Assembly (NCBI GenBank): GCA_022749755.1 | Contig: CM040451.1 | Span: 9,437,871-9,501,870, forward strand | DNA: 64,000 nucleotides | Direction of reading: 5' to 3' | DNA from: Azadirachta indica | Lineage: Eukaryota; Streptophyta; Magnoliopsida; Sapindales; Meliaceae | Shown here: positions 38,390 through 50,723 of the stretch, piece after piece | Position numbering within the stretch: position 1 is the first letter of the stretch | Layout of the letters: each line of letters starts with the position of its first letter | The notes under the pieces: model-generated | What the model saw: only the letters and a program-made list of their open reading frames with translations | Databases searched by the model: none | What the model was told of the DNA's origin: nothing | Made by a program: the position numbers and the translations under genes

Positions 38390-38850
38390 ATCTAAAAAAA
38401 TATTGTTGATAGTCAAATTTATAATTTTATCCAAAAAAAAATCCTGCAAATAGTCAAATTAATATTTACAATATTCATTAAATGAAATGATTTCATGTAA
38501 GTATTTTACTTGAACTTTTCTTAGGTGAATAATGATTATAGTTGGGAACAAATTTATAATTTTGTCGTCATGATCATATGTTTTATACTTTACAAACTCT
38601 TCCTCCTCTATTATTGCTATGTTAGACAATTTTAAAGAATATTTTAACATAATTCCTTTAATATTGTAGATTTTTTAACTAAATTGATGGTACAATCTAA
38701 TAGATCATTAAAAAAATTTAAAAAAAAAATCAACCATTACTTAAAATAAAGGTGTTTCCAGTTTCAAAATTTACTTTTACTCCATATTTTTTAATTAAAG
38801 ACAAAATGTATAAATTAATAGATTTTGTGTATACTTATTCTAATTAAAAC
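38390..38850. repeat. Diverged direct repeat, copy B (partner at about 36880-37345)
   Basis: See the partner copy. Here the words AAATTTATAATTTTATCC, ACTTTACAAACTCTTCC, TTGTAGATTTTTTAACTAAA and ATAAATTAATAGATTTTGTG occur in the same order as in copy A. No coding potential is evident. Confidence 0.6.
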
Positions 38851-41800
38851 TCGCTGCAATGAATGATAATTTACAAAATAAGGAGAAAGAACAGATGAAA
38901 AAAATTCTAAATTAATTATTGAAAATAACTTTAATTAAAATAAAGATATACATTTGAATTTACTATTGTAGATTAAATATTAATTAATTATAAAGGAATT
39001 GAATAGGAAATAAATTAGTAATTAATTTAGTCTCATATATTATTCTCACGGTACCTCAACTTTCATAGTACTCTAACTTTAAAGGTTCATTAGTTGTGCA
39101 ACTGTTCCATTACAATATTTTTAAATAAATAATTTAACAATATAAAATAGTTTAATTAATATAAAGGCATATTTAATTTCCTCCAATATTTCATATTCAC
39201 ATATAAAATATATTGCATAATATTTAGAAAAAATTAAAAGGATAGAACAAAAAATTGTGAATATAGCCTTATAATCTTTAATAAACTCTTAAAAAGTATT
39301 ATGCTTGACAAGATATATAACATTTTTCACAAAACTTTTATGCTTAATGAGATAGCATAATTTTTGTATCACAAATTTTATGCTCATTATAAAATCACAA
39401 ACTTCACATTATATTACATCACACTAAATTGTGTGTAAAAAAATTTAAATAATTATTATTGGGTTAAAATGAAATAAGCTTATAATAATTATAAAAAACT
39501 AGTTAACACAAGTTATTACAAATCAATTAAAATAGAGAAGTATTTACGTTATCAAACAAAGATTATAATAAGAAACTAAAGAATTTTTGTGATTGAGGGC
39601 GATCTTAGTATTTAGTTAATTTAGCAAGTCTTTTTATTTTGTCAATTTACATTGTCCTAATTAGTATGTTATTTTATTCTTACTTTCTTATTTAGGAATA
39701 AGTTCTTCTTATTTATTCAAATTAAAAATTAGGTTTTCTTTATTACATATGGAGAGCATGTGATATTATTTTAATAATCTTTCATTTAATAAAATTTTCT
39801 TGTTTGATTTTGTCTTACTATCCTAATACTCATATTTTGAATCATTAGATATAAAACGACATATACTCTTGTTCATTAGAAACGTTTATTTAATTTACTA
39901 TGTCATAAAATCGAATAAAATTAAATATTTAACAGGGTGTTTTTATCATACTCACTAACCTGTTTGCATCATTTTATTTTATCAAATATTTTAATTTATC
40001 GTCTACCTAATATAAAATAAGATTTTGATACACTTAAAACACATAATTAAACTTTAGGAATCTAAAAATTTTCTATAATATTAGTCATTTTCAGTATCTT
40101 GGCACGTAATGTTTTTGTCATTTCCATTTTATCAAAATTTTGCCATTTTTAATTTTGTTTTTTTCCCCCCAATGATTAATGTCCTTTACAAGTTGCTATG
40201 TCTCATTCAACTATTTGAAGGAAAATTAAATATAAAATAATGAAATAATTGCTTTTGGAGCAGAAAATTTCAAGACAAACTAACATGGTAGGGACCCACA
40301 TGACTGTGATATTTTGTCTTTGACAGGATCATATTGGTTATTAAATAATCTATATGATTAAATCAATAAATATAAATAGTTTAAATTAAAAGCTTAATTT
40401 TCTTATATATAAATTATCTATAAGAGAATCAAATTAATAAGCAAATTTAACTTGTAGCTTCCCGTAACTAGTTGCCTACTAATAAAAGTGCATCAATTAT
40501 AATTAACAAACTAAAGAGCACTTAAATTCATACAATATTATATACATAATATATATATATATATATATATATAGATATATCTCAACTTTTTATATAAAAT
40601 ATAAAACATAAACTTACAGGCATGCATGTGTTTATGAACTAGTGCTAGAACCTCCTGTAATTTTGATGCCTCTCTGTAAACAATATAATTTTCGCTTGCT
40701 ATCTCTTAAACATTTGCTTTCTCTTCAAGTTTTAAATCACACCATTAATCCTATCAATTATTTTTATTGTTATAAATATACTTTTTAAATATTTTATTTA
40801 TTAATTATATTATTTCTATTATATAAAGGGTGTTTGTACTCATTTGAAACAAGAGTATTAAAAAAAAAAGAGAGAGAAACAGAAAAAAATTATGTATTTA
40901 CATATTGTCAAAATTTTCATTTTGATATTATGTTTTAAGCAATCATGATATGAAATACTTAGTTTTTATCTTCCGAGGATCGTATTCATCATCGAAGAGA
41001 AAGGGTATGAGTATTGAGTTGTACTTGAAATTATAAAGAACTATTACTAATTGCACTGCAAGGGGATCTTTTGATATTAGAACAAAATTTCTTAGCATAT
41101 TTCATTTAATTGAGGCCAAATATATTTTTTTTACTTTTTTCTTCCAATTTATTGTTTATTTATTTTAATTATCTTTGTTATATTCTTAAATTTATAACTG
41201 TGGTTTAATTTGATTTTACGTATGTTTAATAGATTATTAATAGATATATCCCACAAATCATACATGGAAGTCCTTTTCCATCGATTAGAACCAACAAAGG
41301 CTTGACTTGTTTTAGTCATTCCTCTCAGTGGATCCTCTTTTGTTCGTCTACAGAAAGATTTAACATATTCTCAAGAAACTTTAAATGGTTCAAAAACTTT
41401 GCACAAGTTCTGGATAAATTCTATGGTAAAAGTCAGAAAATGGTGTGAATGCACAGAACACATCAAAATTCGAAAGCTAAAGCGTCGCGACCAAATTTGG
41501 CATCATCCAATAATGGAGAAAGCTGCCTATCTCAAAGACTAAAACTGATATAATCTACAGAGTAATTAATCCATGGAGAAAGATAAGAATTCTTAATTCA
41601 TGTAGAATGGAACTAAGCTAAACTCACCATTTATTTTAATCTAAAACTCTATGATATATAGTATTGGTAATTTGTATAAAGAATTACATAATAGATATAT
41701 ATATATATATATATGTCAAATTTTTGTAAAACAATATATAAAGGAGTTAGACTTCATTATTAAATGAATAAAGAATTTGTTACAAGAGAAATAATTAATT

Positions 41801-42663
41801 AATTCCATGCATGGATAAGGAAGAAGAGAAATTGGTTCATTCTCACTTTTACAGAGTGCAATAATCTTATTAATTTGTTTTAGCAATTAATATCTATAAT
41901 TATTAATGAAGAAGAGATATTGGAAACGTCGGTGTTTTCCAATATTCAGGATTAATATATTAAGGTGATAATTATTAATTATTACTACCGTTACCAAAAG
42001 TTGCATGATTGCAAAGATACCTCTAATTATACTGTTAATGTTAATCAAAGCAATTAATTTATAATATCTTTCCAAAAGTTAATTTTTCTTTGTAAAAATA
42101 GCTGATGTAAAGCCAACGTTGGTTAGAATATTTACTTTTAAATTAGTTGATGGGTTTGTAATTTTTCATGTGCGTACAAAGAGAAAATGCATATTATATA
42201 TATGCTTTTCAATAATTGAAGAAAAAATGATACTCTTAATCATGTTCTATGTAAGCTAGTAGTACTCTAATCAACATAATTGATATTTATCGTTTGGTCA
42301 AAATTAAACTAAAATTCTTGCAAAACTATTTGATGTGAAATTATTCCTTCCGACAACATCAACGTTGCAATTTCCTTGTGTGCAATTTGGATTTAGATAC
42401 TTTTAATTATTGAGATTAAATTTAAAATATATAATTAATATTTTTATAATAAAAAAAACTCTAATTTAACAATTAAATTTAATAGATAATCCCGACCTTC
42501 AAACAGACAAATCTTAGTTGTAGGATGTGACATTTAGCGTTTTGGAAGCATCTTGTGAAACATACAGAGTTCGCAGAGAGTATTACTGATTTACTAAAGC
42601 ATCAAAGCAAGCAGCAAATATTCAAAAGATCAAACTTCAGTTCTAGCTTCATCAACCCCATCT

Positions 42664-45600
42664 ATGGAGTCTCGAGAAGAAGAAACAGTAGTCTACCAAT
42701 CTGAACCAGCAGACCATTGTGAAGTGGATTCTAGGCTTGAGAGGGTGTTATCTGATACTCGCTTGTCGTATTTCAAGCGACTGCAGTTAGCCTCTTGGAT
42801 CGAGCTGAAGCTCCTCTTCCGGCTAGCTGCACCGGCAGTCTTTGTTTACTTGATCAACAACGCCATGTCTCTCTCCACCCGTATGTTCTGCGGCCACCTC
42901 GGTAACCTTGAGTTTGCTGCCGCCTCCCTTGGCAACAGTGGAATCCAACTCCTCGCCTATGGCCTCATGGTAATAAAAAATATCGTCTACTCATTTTGTT
43001 TGTGTTATTTCGATCTGATCCGTCTGTTAATGAATCTCTCTCTATTTGTTCCTTGCAGCTAGGTATGGGAAGTGCAGTTGAAACGCTAGCAGGGCAAGCT
43101 TACGGTGCACAAAAGTACGAGATGCTAGGGATATATCTTCAAAGAGCAACAATTGTGTTAACCCTAACTGGTTTACCATTAATGATGGCTTACATTTTTT
43201 CTAAAGAAATCTTGATCTTACTCGGTCAATCAACAGCAGTAGCATCAGCTGCTGCAATCTTTGTCTACGGTCTAATCCCACAAATCTTTGCTTATGCTGT
43301 GAACTTCCCCATACAAAAATTCCTGCAAGCACAAAGCATTGTCTTCCCAAGTGCTTGCATATCAGCTTGTACGCTTGTCATACACCTTGTGTTAAGCTGG
43401 TTGGCAGTTTACAAACTAGGGATGGGATTGATTGGTGCATCACTGGTGTTGAGTATATCGTGGTGGATAATAGTGGCTGCTCAGTTTGCTTACATCTTGG
43501 TAAGCGTTCGGTGTAAGCATACATGGACAGGGCTTAGAATATTAGCGTTCTCGGGGATATGGGAATTCCTGAAACTGTCGGCAGCATCGGCCGTGATGCT
43601 GTGCTTGGAGACATGGTATTTTCAGGTACTTGTTTTGATTGCTGGGTTGCTCGACAATCCTGAGCTTGCCTTGGACTCTCTTGCCGTTTGGTAAGAATAT
43701 TTTTCCTTTCACTATTCTAAAGTTTTTACTTAGATAAAAATAATTATAAAACTAGACATCTCAAATAGTAGAATATACATTCTAATTATAAATTGTTCGT
43801 ATTTAACTTAACTGTTGATTGACTGAATCTAAAACTTATTAATTTGAACTCCTGAGTTTATAATTCATACTTCTTCACTTAAATGAAATATTTTGCTTTT
43901 TTCCATTATAAACTCCTGTATTGGATTCAATATTTGAGGCAGCATTCCATTATTTTTCTTTTTAATTCATGATCATGGTATATACTCAAGTAATTATTTA
44001 ATGTATTAAGATATATAAAATCATGAGAGAATAATTCTGATCTCTTTCCTATTGTTTAATCTATATGATTGCCAAAGAAAAGATATCGAGGAGAAGAAGA
44101 CAAAAGAAAATAAAATATTAAAAAAGAAAGATGTGGTAAGTGCTTTGACCACATCTTCCAATTGAGGAATAATTGTCTATCAATCACTTGCACGTATCAG
44201 TCTCACCATTTTTGTTTGTTAGAATTAATTTGAAATTTGCACGTAATAATATATTATATCTTTTTTTTTTTTGGTTGTTATTTTGTATATATCTTAGATT
44301 CGAGGATCTAACTAATAAAGTTAGAAATCTTATTGAAATTAATTTCATTACATGAATTGTGGCTGCAGTATGGGTGTATCTGGAATTTTGTTCATGGTGT
44401 CAGTGGGGTTCAATGCTGCTGCAAGGTTACTCATTTTAATTAATTTGCTCTTATAGCTTAACAAAATAATACTTAATTTACAGATTAAAGGATATAATAT
44501 TGTTGTTGAAATTGAAACAGTGTAAGGGTGAGCAATGAGCTTGGAGCTGGGAACCCTAAATCAGCAGAATTCTCAGTTGTAATGGTGAATTCGGTTTCGT
44601 TTATTATTGCTGTGATATTAGCTGGGATTGTGCTCGCTCTTCGCCATGTTATCAGCTATGCCTTCACCAGTGGTGAGACTGTGGCTAATGCAGTCTCAGA
44701 ACTGTGTCCTCTCTTGGCTATCACTCTTATTCTCAATGGTGTTCAACCAGTTTTATCAGGTAAATACCCTTCTAAAACAAAATGATAAATAACAGAAAAT
44801 TTTAAAGTAAACATGTAAATATGAGACAAATAAGATGACTAGCTATGGGATTGTTGACTGTCACTGTCTCTTCTTCCGACACAATGAGATTCACAATGAA
44901 CACATAGCTTTCATGTCCAAAATGTGGGCCGCGTTTCAGGCCTGGAAAGTCGGAACAATGAGCGTCAAATTGAAAGCTTTTGATTTATAATGCAGCTAAT
45001 ATAGGGCCCCTTGAGTTCTTAAATGTGTCAGGTGTTATCTGGCAGCTGATCGATGCACATTATTATTATTATCATTTATCATGAATAAGTGAGAGTAGGT
45101 GAAAATACACTGTTTTTATGACTTCAAACCCTTTCTGATCTGGGTTGTTCCTCGTTAGTTGGATTGGATAGACTCATAGACTTGACATCTGATCTGAAAA
45201 GCATTTCGTTACCCAGAAATAAGTATTAATGTTGTTTAATTACTATTTGATGTTAGAAAGCTAAACACAAAGTGACAAAACCTTCAATTCATATATGCAT
45301 CTTCATTAGCATATATGTCTCTTAGCTCTTTAACTTTCTTATCTTGTTTCTTGCTTCTCCACCTGTTTTTAAGGTATTTTAAAAACCAAAGTTCCTAACT
45401 TTAACAACATATATTAAATGAAAAAATAGTTTGCAATACTAAAACCAGTTCTAAGAGATTTGTATTTCTTGAGGGTTTGTGATTCACAATGAAACTTTCT
45501 GAATTATTCGTGTGGTGATTAAGCTTGCTGCGTCAGTAACAGCAACAGATGTAGGAAACTACATATTTATTGATACATCACTTCCAGCTATCCAAGATAA

Positions 45601-46306
45601 GGGATTAATGTTTCCCACCCACTATGTAGAGCAACATAAATGAGACTACATGATTAAAAAGAAGAGACTTTTATGATGAATATTAAAAAATAAAGTGAAG
45701 AAAGTTATGGTGTATTTTGTCGTCTTTGATAAAGGTGTTGCTGTTGGATGTGGATGGCAAGCTTTCGTGGCTTATGTAAATATTACTTGCTATTATGTGG
45801 TGGGAATTCCTTTGGGCTATATTCTTGGCTTCAAGTTCAACCTAGGGGTTAAGGTAAAATCAATTCAATCAAATCACCACTATTCTATACTATACTGTAT
45901 TGTATTGTTGGCTGAACCCATTTGTTTAAGCAGGGAATATGGTCTGGGATGATAGGAGGAACAGCTATGCAGACCATTGTTTTACTGTGGACAACACTTC
46001 GAACAGATTGGAACAAAGAGGTAAAGTAACTAAATCATGAAATATTTTTATTTCCTAGAACTAATTAATTCTGGTGGGTCATATGACAATGGCAAATCAT
46101 TATATTCTCAGGCAATGATTTCATCAAATATTTATGGCAAGCTGCATGTACATTACAAGAGAGTTAGGTGTAGTTTTGAGTTTCAGGTGTGAGATTAAAA
46201 GAAGAGCATTGAATAACCCATGTTGGAATTTCAGGTGGAGAAAGCAAAGAGTCGTTTGGATAAATGGGAGGATAAGAAAGAGCCTCTTCTCAAAAATGGG
46301 ATGTAG
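42664..46306 (+). CDS. DETOXIFICATION (MATE) efflux carrier, DTX40-type, 503 aa
   Basis: Seven exons: 42664-42969, 43059-43690, 44369-44425, 44521-44759, 45735-45853, 45934-46020 and 46235-46306. They sum to 1,512 bp (503 codons plus TAG), in frame at all junctions. Family marks include [24 protein letters not shown] at the start of helix 1, [84 protein letters not shown] and [14 protein letters not shown]. These match the DTX40/TT12-like clade, which has 12 transmembrane helices and acts as an H+-coupled exporter at the vacuolar or plasma membrane for flavonoid-like or other organic solutes; the substrate here is unknown. The length is normal and no lesions are seen. The 975-bp intron before exon 5 (44760-45734) contains no ORF I recognise. 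It is the only intact member of the local cluster. Confidence 0.96.
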
Positions 46307-46454
46307 CTGAAGAATCCAACGGTCAATTTTGGGTGGCAGCAGCACAGGATGGACCCCAGCTAGCTATCTGCAAAAATACCATCAGTCATTTGCAAATACA
46401 GATTGCAGCGGATGATTCCAACTCTGCCGCTTCATTCCAAATGAATGCTACCAG

Positions 46455-47560
46455 AAAATGTGATTTTTTCATAGAACCACTTATCAATCAAATAATGTTT
46501 GCTGCTTACTATTCTGAACCATAATTTGGGCCAAAAAAATTATTAATTAAAATTCTGTTGTGCTTATTGGGATTGGAGTTGAGTCTTTGATTTCATCATA
46601 CTGAATCACTAATGAGATTCTTAAAAGCTTCCACTCCTTGGTTTCACGTACACACACAGGGAGAAGAGGGCGAAAGATCAGTATAATATAAACAACAATA
46701 TGGATATGCATGCATGGGAATTGTAAGCAACCTTTCTTGTCACCTCTATACAGACCATTAAATCCCAACAAATTGACAAACAAACTGCTGGTGGAGGGAA
46801 ACAAATATTGAAGAAATGAACGGAGGATAACAAAACAATGGCATGGACACCAGTGAAAAAATCGGCATTGTTTAAACATCAGACCAGTAACATACAAAAT
46901 TGTTTGAAATTCTAAATCAGAAAACTTGCATAGAACCAAATAATAACTAGTAATATTATTTTACCAGTAATATAATAGAAGTTCCTAAAAAACTGAAGTG
47001 TCAAGTGGTTTACATAGGTGCAACTCTTAAATCCTTCAAATGTGTAATGTGTAGAAAGGCCAAATACGGCATCCCATGAATACATGGGATGCTTATAACA
47101 TAGAGCAACAAAGACCTGAAACATGCAGCAATTTTACCAGTCACAGTAACCATCTAATACATTAATTTAATTGTCCTTTTGATCTTGAGCTAGGTTGGTG
47201 CTTGATAAACGGTTATATTTAAGCTAGATTGATTCCTTTTCTACTCTACAATGTTATTTGCAGGATTTTGTGATCATGTAACTAGATTTAAAACACAAAG
47301 CATACTGTTTTGTATATATAGTTGAATCCACCATGAAAAGCTCAGGCATAATCGGTAAAGCAGTATAAACTGGACGTACAAAATGCACAGGCAAAGCGGG
47401 TTTTTCCTGATACTAGTTTTTTTTTTTTTTTTTTCTTTTAATTTTTTTTTTCAGAGGCATGTAAAATGACAAAGATTGATAATAATTTGCAAACAAGAGT
47501 TGAAATAGGAGATTTATATGTTGAACATATAAGTGAAGGAGCAAAATCTGAAAGATTAAT
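46455..47560 (-). pseudogene. Decayed partial duplicate of the Hsp70-16 gene 3' region
   Basis: Three blocks match the Hsp70-16 locus in the same orientation and order: 46455-46885 with about 54015-54475, 46890-47345 with about 55035-55450, and 47350-47560 with about 56693-56905. Shared stretches include GTTTGCTGCTTACTATTCTG and TGTCAAGTGGTTTACATAGG. The segments missing from the copy contain the last five exons of the source gene (54657-54762 and 55586-56465), so it retains mainly 3' flank and intron sequence and cannot encode protein. Confidence 0.88.
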
Positions 47561-47878
47561 TTTAACAGTAGCATATTTAGTTTATAAAATTTTTTTGATC
47601 AAGGTTAATAAATTCCTTCAAATTATGTGATAATTCATACGATATTATTATATTATTTATCAGATAGTTTATTTTTTCATTTTAATGATTTACTTTATTC
47701 ATGTTTGAAGATTTTTTTTTAATCAATGAGAAAAATTAAAACTATTTAAAGTGAGAAAAAAAATTAACAACTTATGATTTTTACTTTAAATTTGCATTTA
47801 ATAGACGTAATATTTATTTAGTAATAATTAAAAAATAAATTTGTTTTTCCTAAAATGATATTTTGAAATACATTTATA

Positions 47879-48310
47879 CTAAGTGCCCATTTGGTTTGGC
47901 TTATTTTTTAGGCAAAAAGGTTTTTTTAGTAATAAAACTTCTTTTTAAATTTTTTAATGTTATTTGATTAATAATAAAAAAAAGTTTTTTAAAAATTAAA
48001 AAAGCTGTTTTCTTTCTATTGAAAGAAGCTTAAAATTTGAGTTTTTGACAGTAAAGTTTTTTTAACTTTTTTAAAAAATAAAATTATTTAAAATACCCTT
48101 ACTTTATTTTAAAAATTTTACGTAATTTTTTTAAAATAAAACATTAAAAATCTGTCTATTAATGTAATTACTCAAATTTTTCTCAAAAGTTATTTGTGAC
48201 AATCAAGCGATTAATAAATTTTTATTAAAAATTTTACCTATAAAACTTTTACAGATAAAATCTCAATTTTAAAAAATTTTATTTAAAAAGTTGTATTAAA
48301 CGGATCCTAA
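47879..48310. mobile_element. Possible MITE (AT-rich, imperfect inverted ends)
   Basis: The stretch starts AAGTGCCCATTTGGTTTGGC and ends TTAAACGGATCCTAAAA; reversed, the end reads TTTTAGGATCCGTTTAA, an imperfect mirror of the start. The interior is AT-rich with no ORF. The same start style (AAGTGTTCTTTTGATTTGG) begins the region 25518-25910. No clear target duplication was found. Confidence 0.4.
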
Positions 48311-50253
48311 AACCCGTTCTAAAAGCAAGTCGAGAGGCAAGCTTACCCAACTGCCTCAATGTTTTATCCAAAACGACGTAGTTTTCATCAGCGTCGTCTT
48401 TGGATTTCGGTTATTTTCACTATCCCGCGAGCCGAACCGAAAACCAGGAAACAGCAAAAGCAGAGCAAATAAGACGAAAAAAAAATTGAAAACAGAGAAC
48501 ACTTCCCCACTAACAACTAATAACATCTCTCCTGATTCCGATTTCTCGATATATTTCCCAAATACCCTTTTGCTCTGCCAGCCGTAAACTCACTAACGTA
48601 AGTCTCTTCAAGCTAAATGTTTTGCATTTCTTTTTTTTTTTCCTCTATGTTGTCTTGTGTTTGATCGTTTGAAATTGTTGGTAATGCAAAAGGGTGAGAG
48701 AAATTGAAACTGATGAGTGAAATTTTCATGATGTTGAACAAGATTGTTGTTTGTTTCTGGGTTTGTTTGAATTTGAAGATCTGGCTTGTTTAATTAGTGC
48801 AAGAATTGGGCTTTATCAGAATCTGTGGGCTGCCTACTTTTGACTGTGGTTCGGTTTTGATATTTTTGTATAATTTCTGTGTTTGTATTATTTCTTTGGT
48901 GTGTTAATTTTGTTGCTTTTATGGTCTTTGAAGCATGGAATGATGGCAAATATATGAACTTTAAAGTGGAAAGTTTAAATGGGAGATAGGAAACAGGAAA
49001 AAAAATAAAAGGATGTTGCAATGGACAGCTTAGAGTGACTATTGCAAAGTTAATGATGTCAGTTTTGTGATGGATTCAGAGGAGGTGCGAACAGATTAGC
49101 CTAGAGAATATACTAGAATGTTTCTTATTTAATAGCATTTTCAGTTGCTGTTTATTGCATTGTTATGTTTTTATTTTTGAACCTCTAGTTTTTAGTCAGT
49201 TTAGATGTTATTCTTTGCTTGTATAATAGATTGACCACTAACAAGAACAGATAATCACATGTTTATGTTCATGTGTTTTAGTATCTACTTTCTGTTTGGC
49301 TCCTTTTTATGCTTGTACTCTATGTTTTGCTAATAATTTGGTTCTTATTGTAATTTATCATTGGTCACATGGAAAAGATACAATGATATCAAAGACGCAA
49401 AGAAGAACCAGCAAAATTTTTTAAATTGGATCCCCTGTTGTTAAATTAGGCCCATCAATGTTTTGGTTCATTTGTAGGCAAGTGAATGAGATGATACTAG
49501 GTAGAGTTTCTTGAATTGAGATAGGGATTGGTAGCTTAAATTGACTTTGTTTTGTTGGACATGTTTTGATCTTCATTTATATTGAATAAATATGAAGTCT
49601 CATTTTATCTACATGTATATGCCCCTTGGAGTCAATATTTTATATTGCAAGCTCAAGAAGATTTTAAGACATAATATGCTTTTCTGATTTATTTCTTTCT
49701 GGAGGCTGAACTTCACTGGTGTACTTCTCATTTTTCTGTAGCTAATAGACTAATAGATTTTCAACCTCTGATCACAGTCATTATCATCATTTGAATGCAT
49801 TTTATTTGCTTGCGTTTGTTCAAGTTTTTATTATATAAAATTCAATTTGGTAAGATGCCCTTAAACAATAGTGGTATATAAGGCTGCCAATAAGAGGTAG
49901 AGAAAGGTATGATATTTTACCAATAATCTCTTGGAGTATGTCTTTAGACTATGAACTAGTAGAGTAGTTTCGGACCATAGATCCTCTTAAGAAGCAGTCA
50001 CCTTGGCTGTAAGTCTTCATGGCTTATGATCAACCCACTTGAGCTGATGTTCTTTCATCTTGTTCCATATCAGTACTACCTTCGCCTTCTCATGTAAAAT
50101 AAATGCAGGTATTACTGCAAATATTGTCGATTCTAACTATGTTTAGCTTACGGTCCTTTTTTTTTTTAAATTTACTACCTTAACTATAATTCCCTTAGCC
50201 ATGCATATATTATAGCCTTTTAAACTTGATTACTCAAATTTATGATCTGCAGT

Positions 50254-50690
50254 ATGTCCATCACAAACCCCTTCTCAACGATGACAAGTTTGCCGCAACC
50301 ATCACCGCAACAACAACATCAGCAGCAACAACACATTTACCAAAATCTAGGGCCGCCAACAACACCAAACCCTAATCAATCTCAAGGAGTTCTTTACCCA
50401 GTTGCTTCATCTGGACGGGGTTTTATTCGTAAACCTATACGTCCCAACAATAATAATTCTGCTGATCAGACTGTTACAGTCGCTAATCACGGCAGGTACC
50501 CGCCACGGCCTAATCAACTGCGCCGTATCATCATCCTCGACCCCATTTGGATGGTTCTTTAAGTGATCCTCATGTGGCTCAGCACCAACACCAAATTGTC
50601 AGGCCTTCTATTAACCAACAACAGCAGCATCACCACCATCCTCAAGTAGGTCCGCCCATTAGAGGAATTCCAGTTCCTACTGGCCATCTG

Positions 50691-50723
<33 letters not shown>

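Larger units (their letters stand above)
35490..42663. other. Long AT-rich region between the LRAT-like gene and the intact MATE gene
   Basis: About 7.2 kb. It holds a degenerate two-copy repeat at 35745-36060, a diverged repeat pair (about 36880-37345 and 38390-38850), the MATE two-exon remnant (37332-37788), (TA)n runs near 37842-37868, 40548-40573 and 41694-41714, and the promoter of the intact MATE gene (about 42200-42663). Stop-dense AT-rich sequence elsewhere. I see no other gene. Confidence 0.55.
46307..50253. other. Intergenic and leader region between DTX40 and the LIN37-like gene
   Basis: The DTX40 3' flank gives way at about 46455 to a decayed copy of the Hsp70-16 3' region (to ~47560). 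AT-rich DNA with a MITE-like stretch (47879-48310) follows, and then the promoter and noncoding first exon of the LIN37-like gene. A GTAAGT donor at 48598 and a CTGCAG acceptor ending at 50252 define its leader intron (48598-50252), which shows no gene of its own. CCCGCGA near 48425, just upstream of the presumed first exon, is a weak E2F-like word. Confidence 0.55.

Noticed and set aside
50494..50582. A short intron in LIN37 exon 1 (CAG|GTACC to CTCAG) as an explanation of the frame change
   Set aside because: The resulting junction does not give the right phase, and an 88-base intron in this Pro/Gln region lacks a pyrimidine tract.
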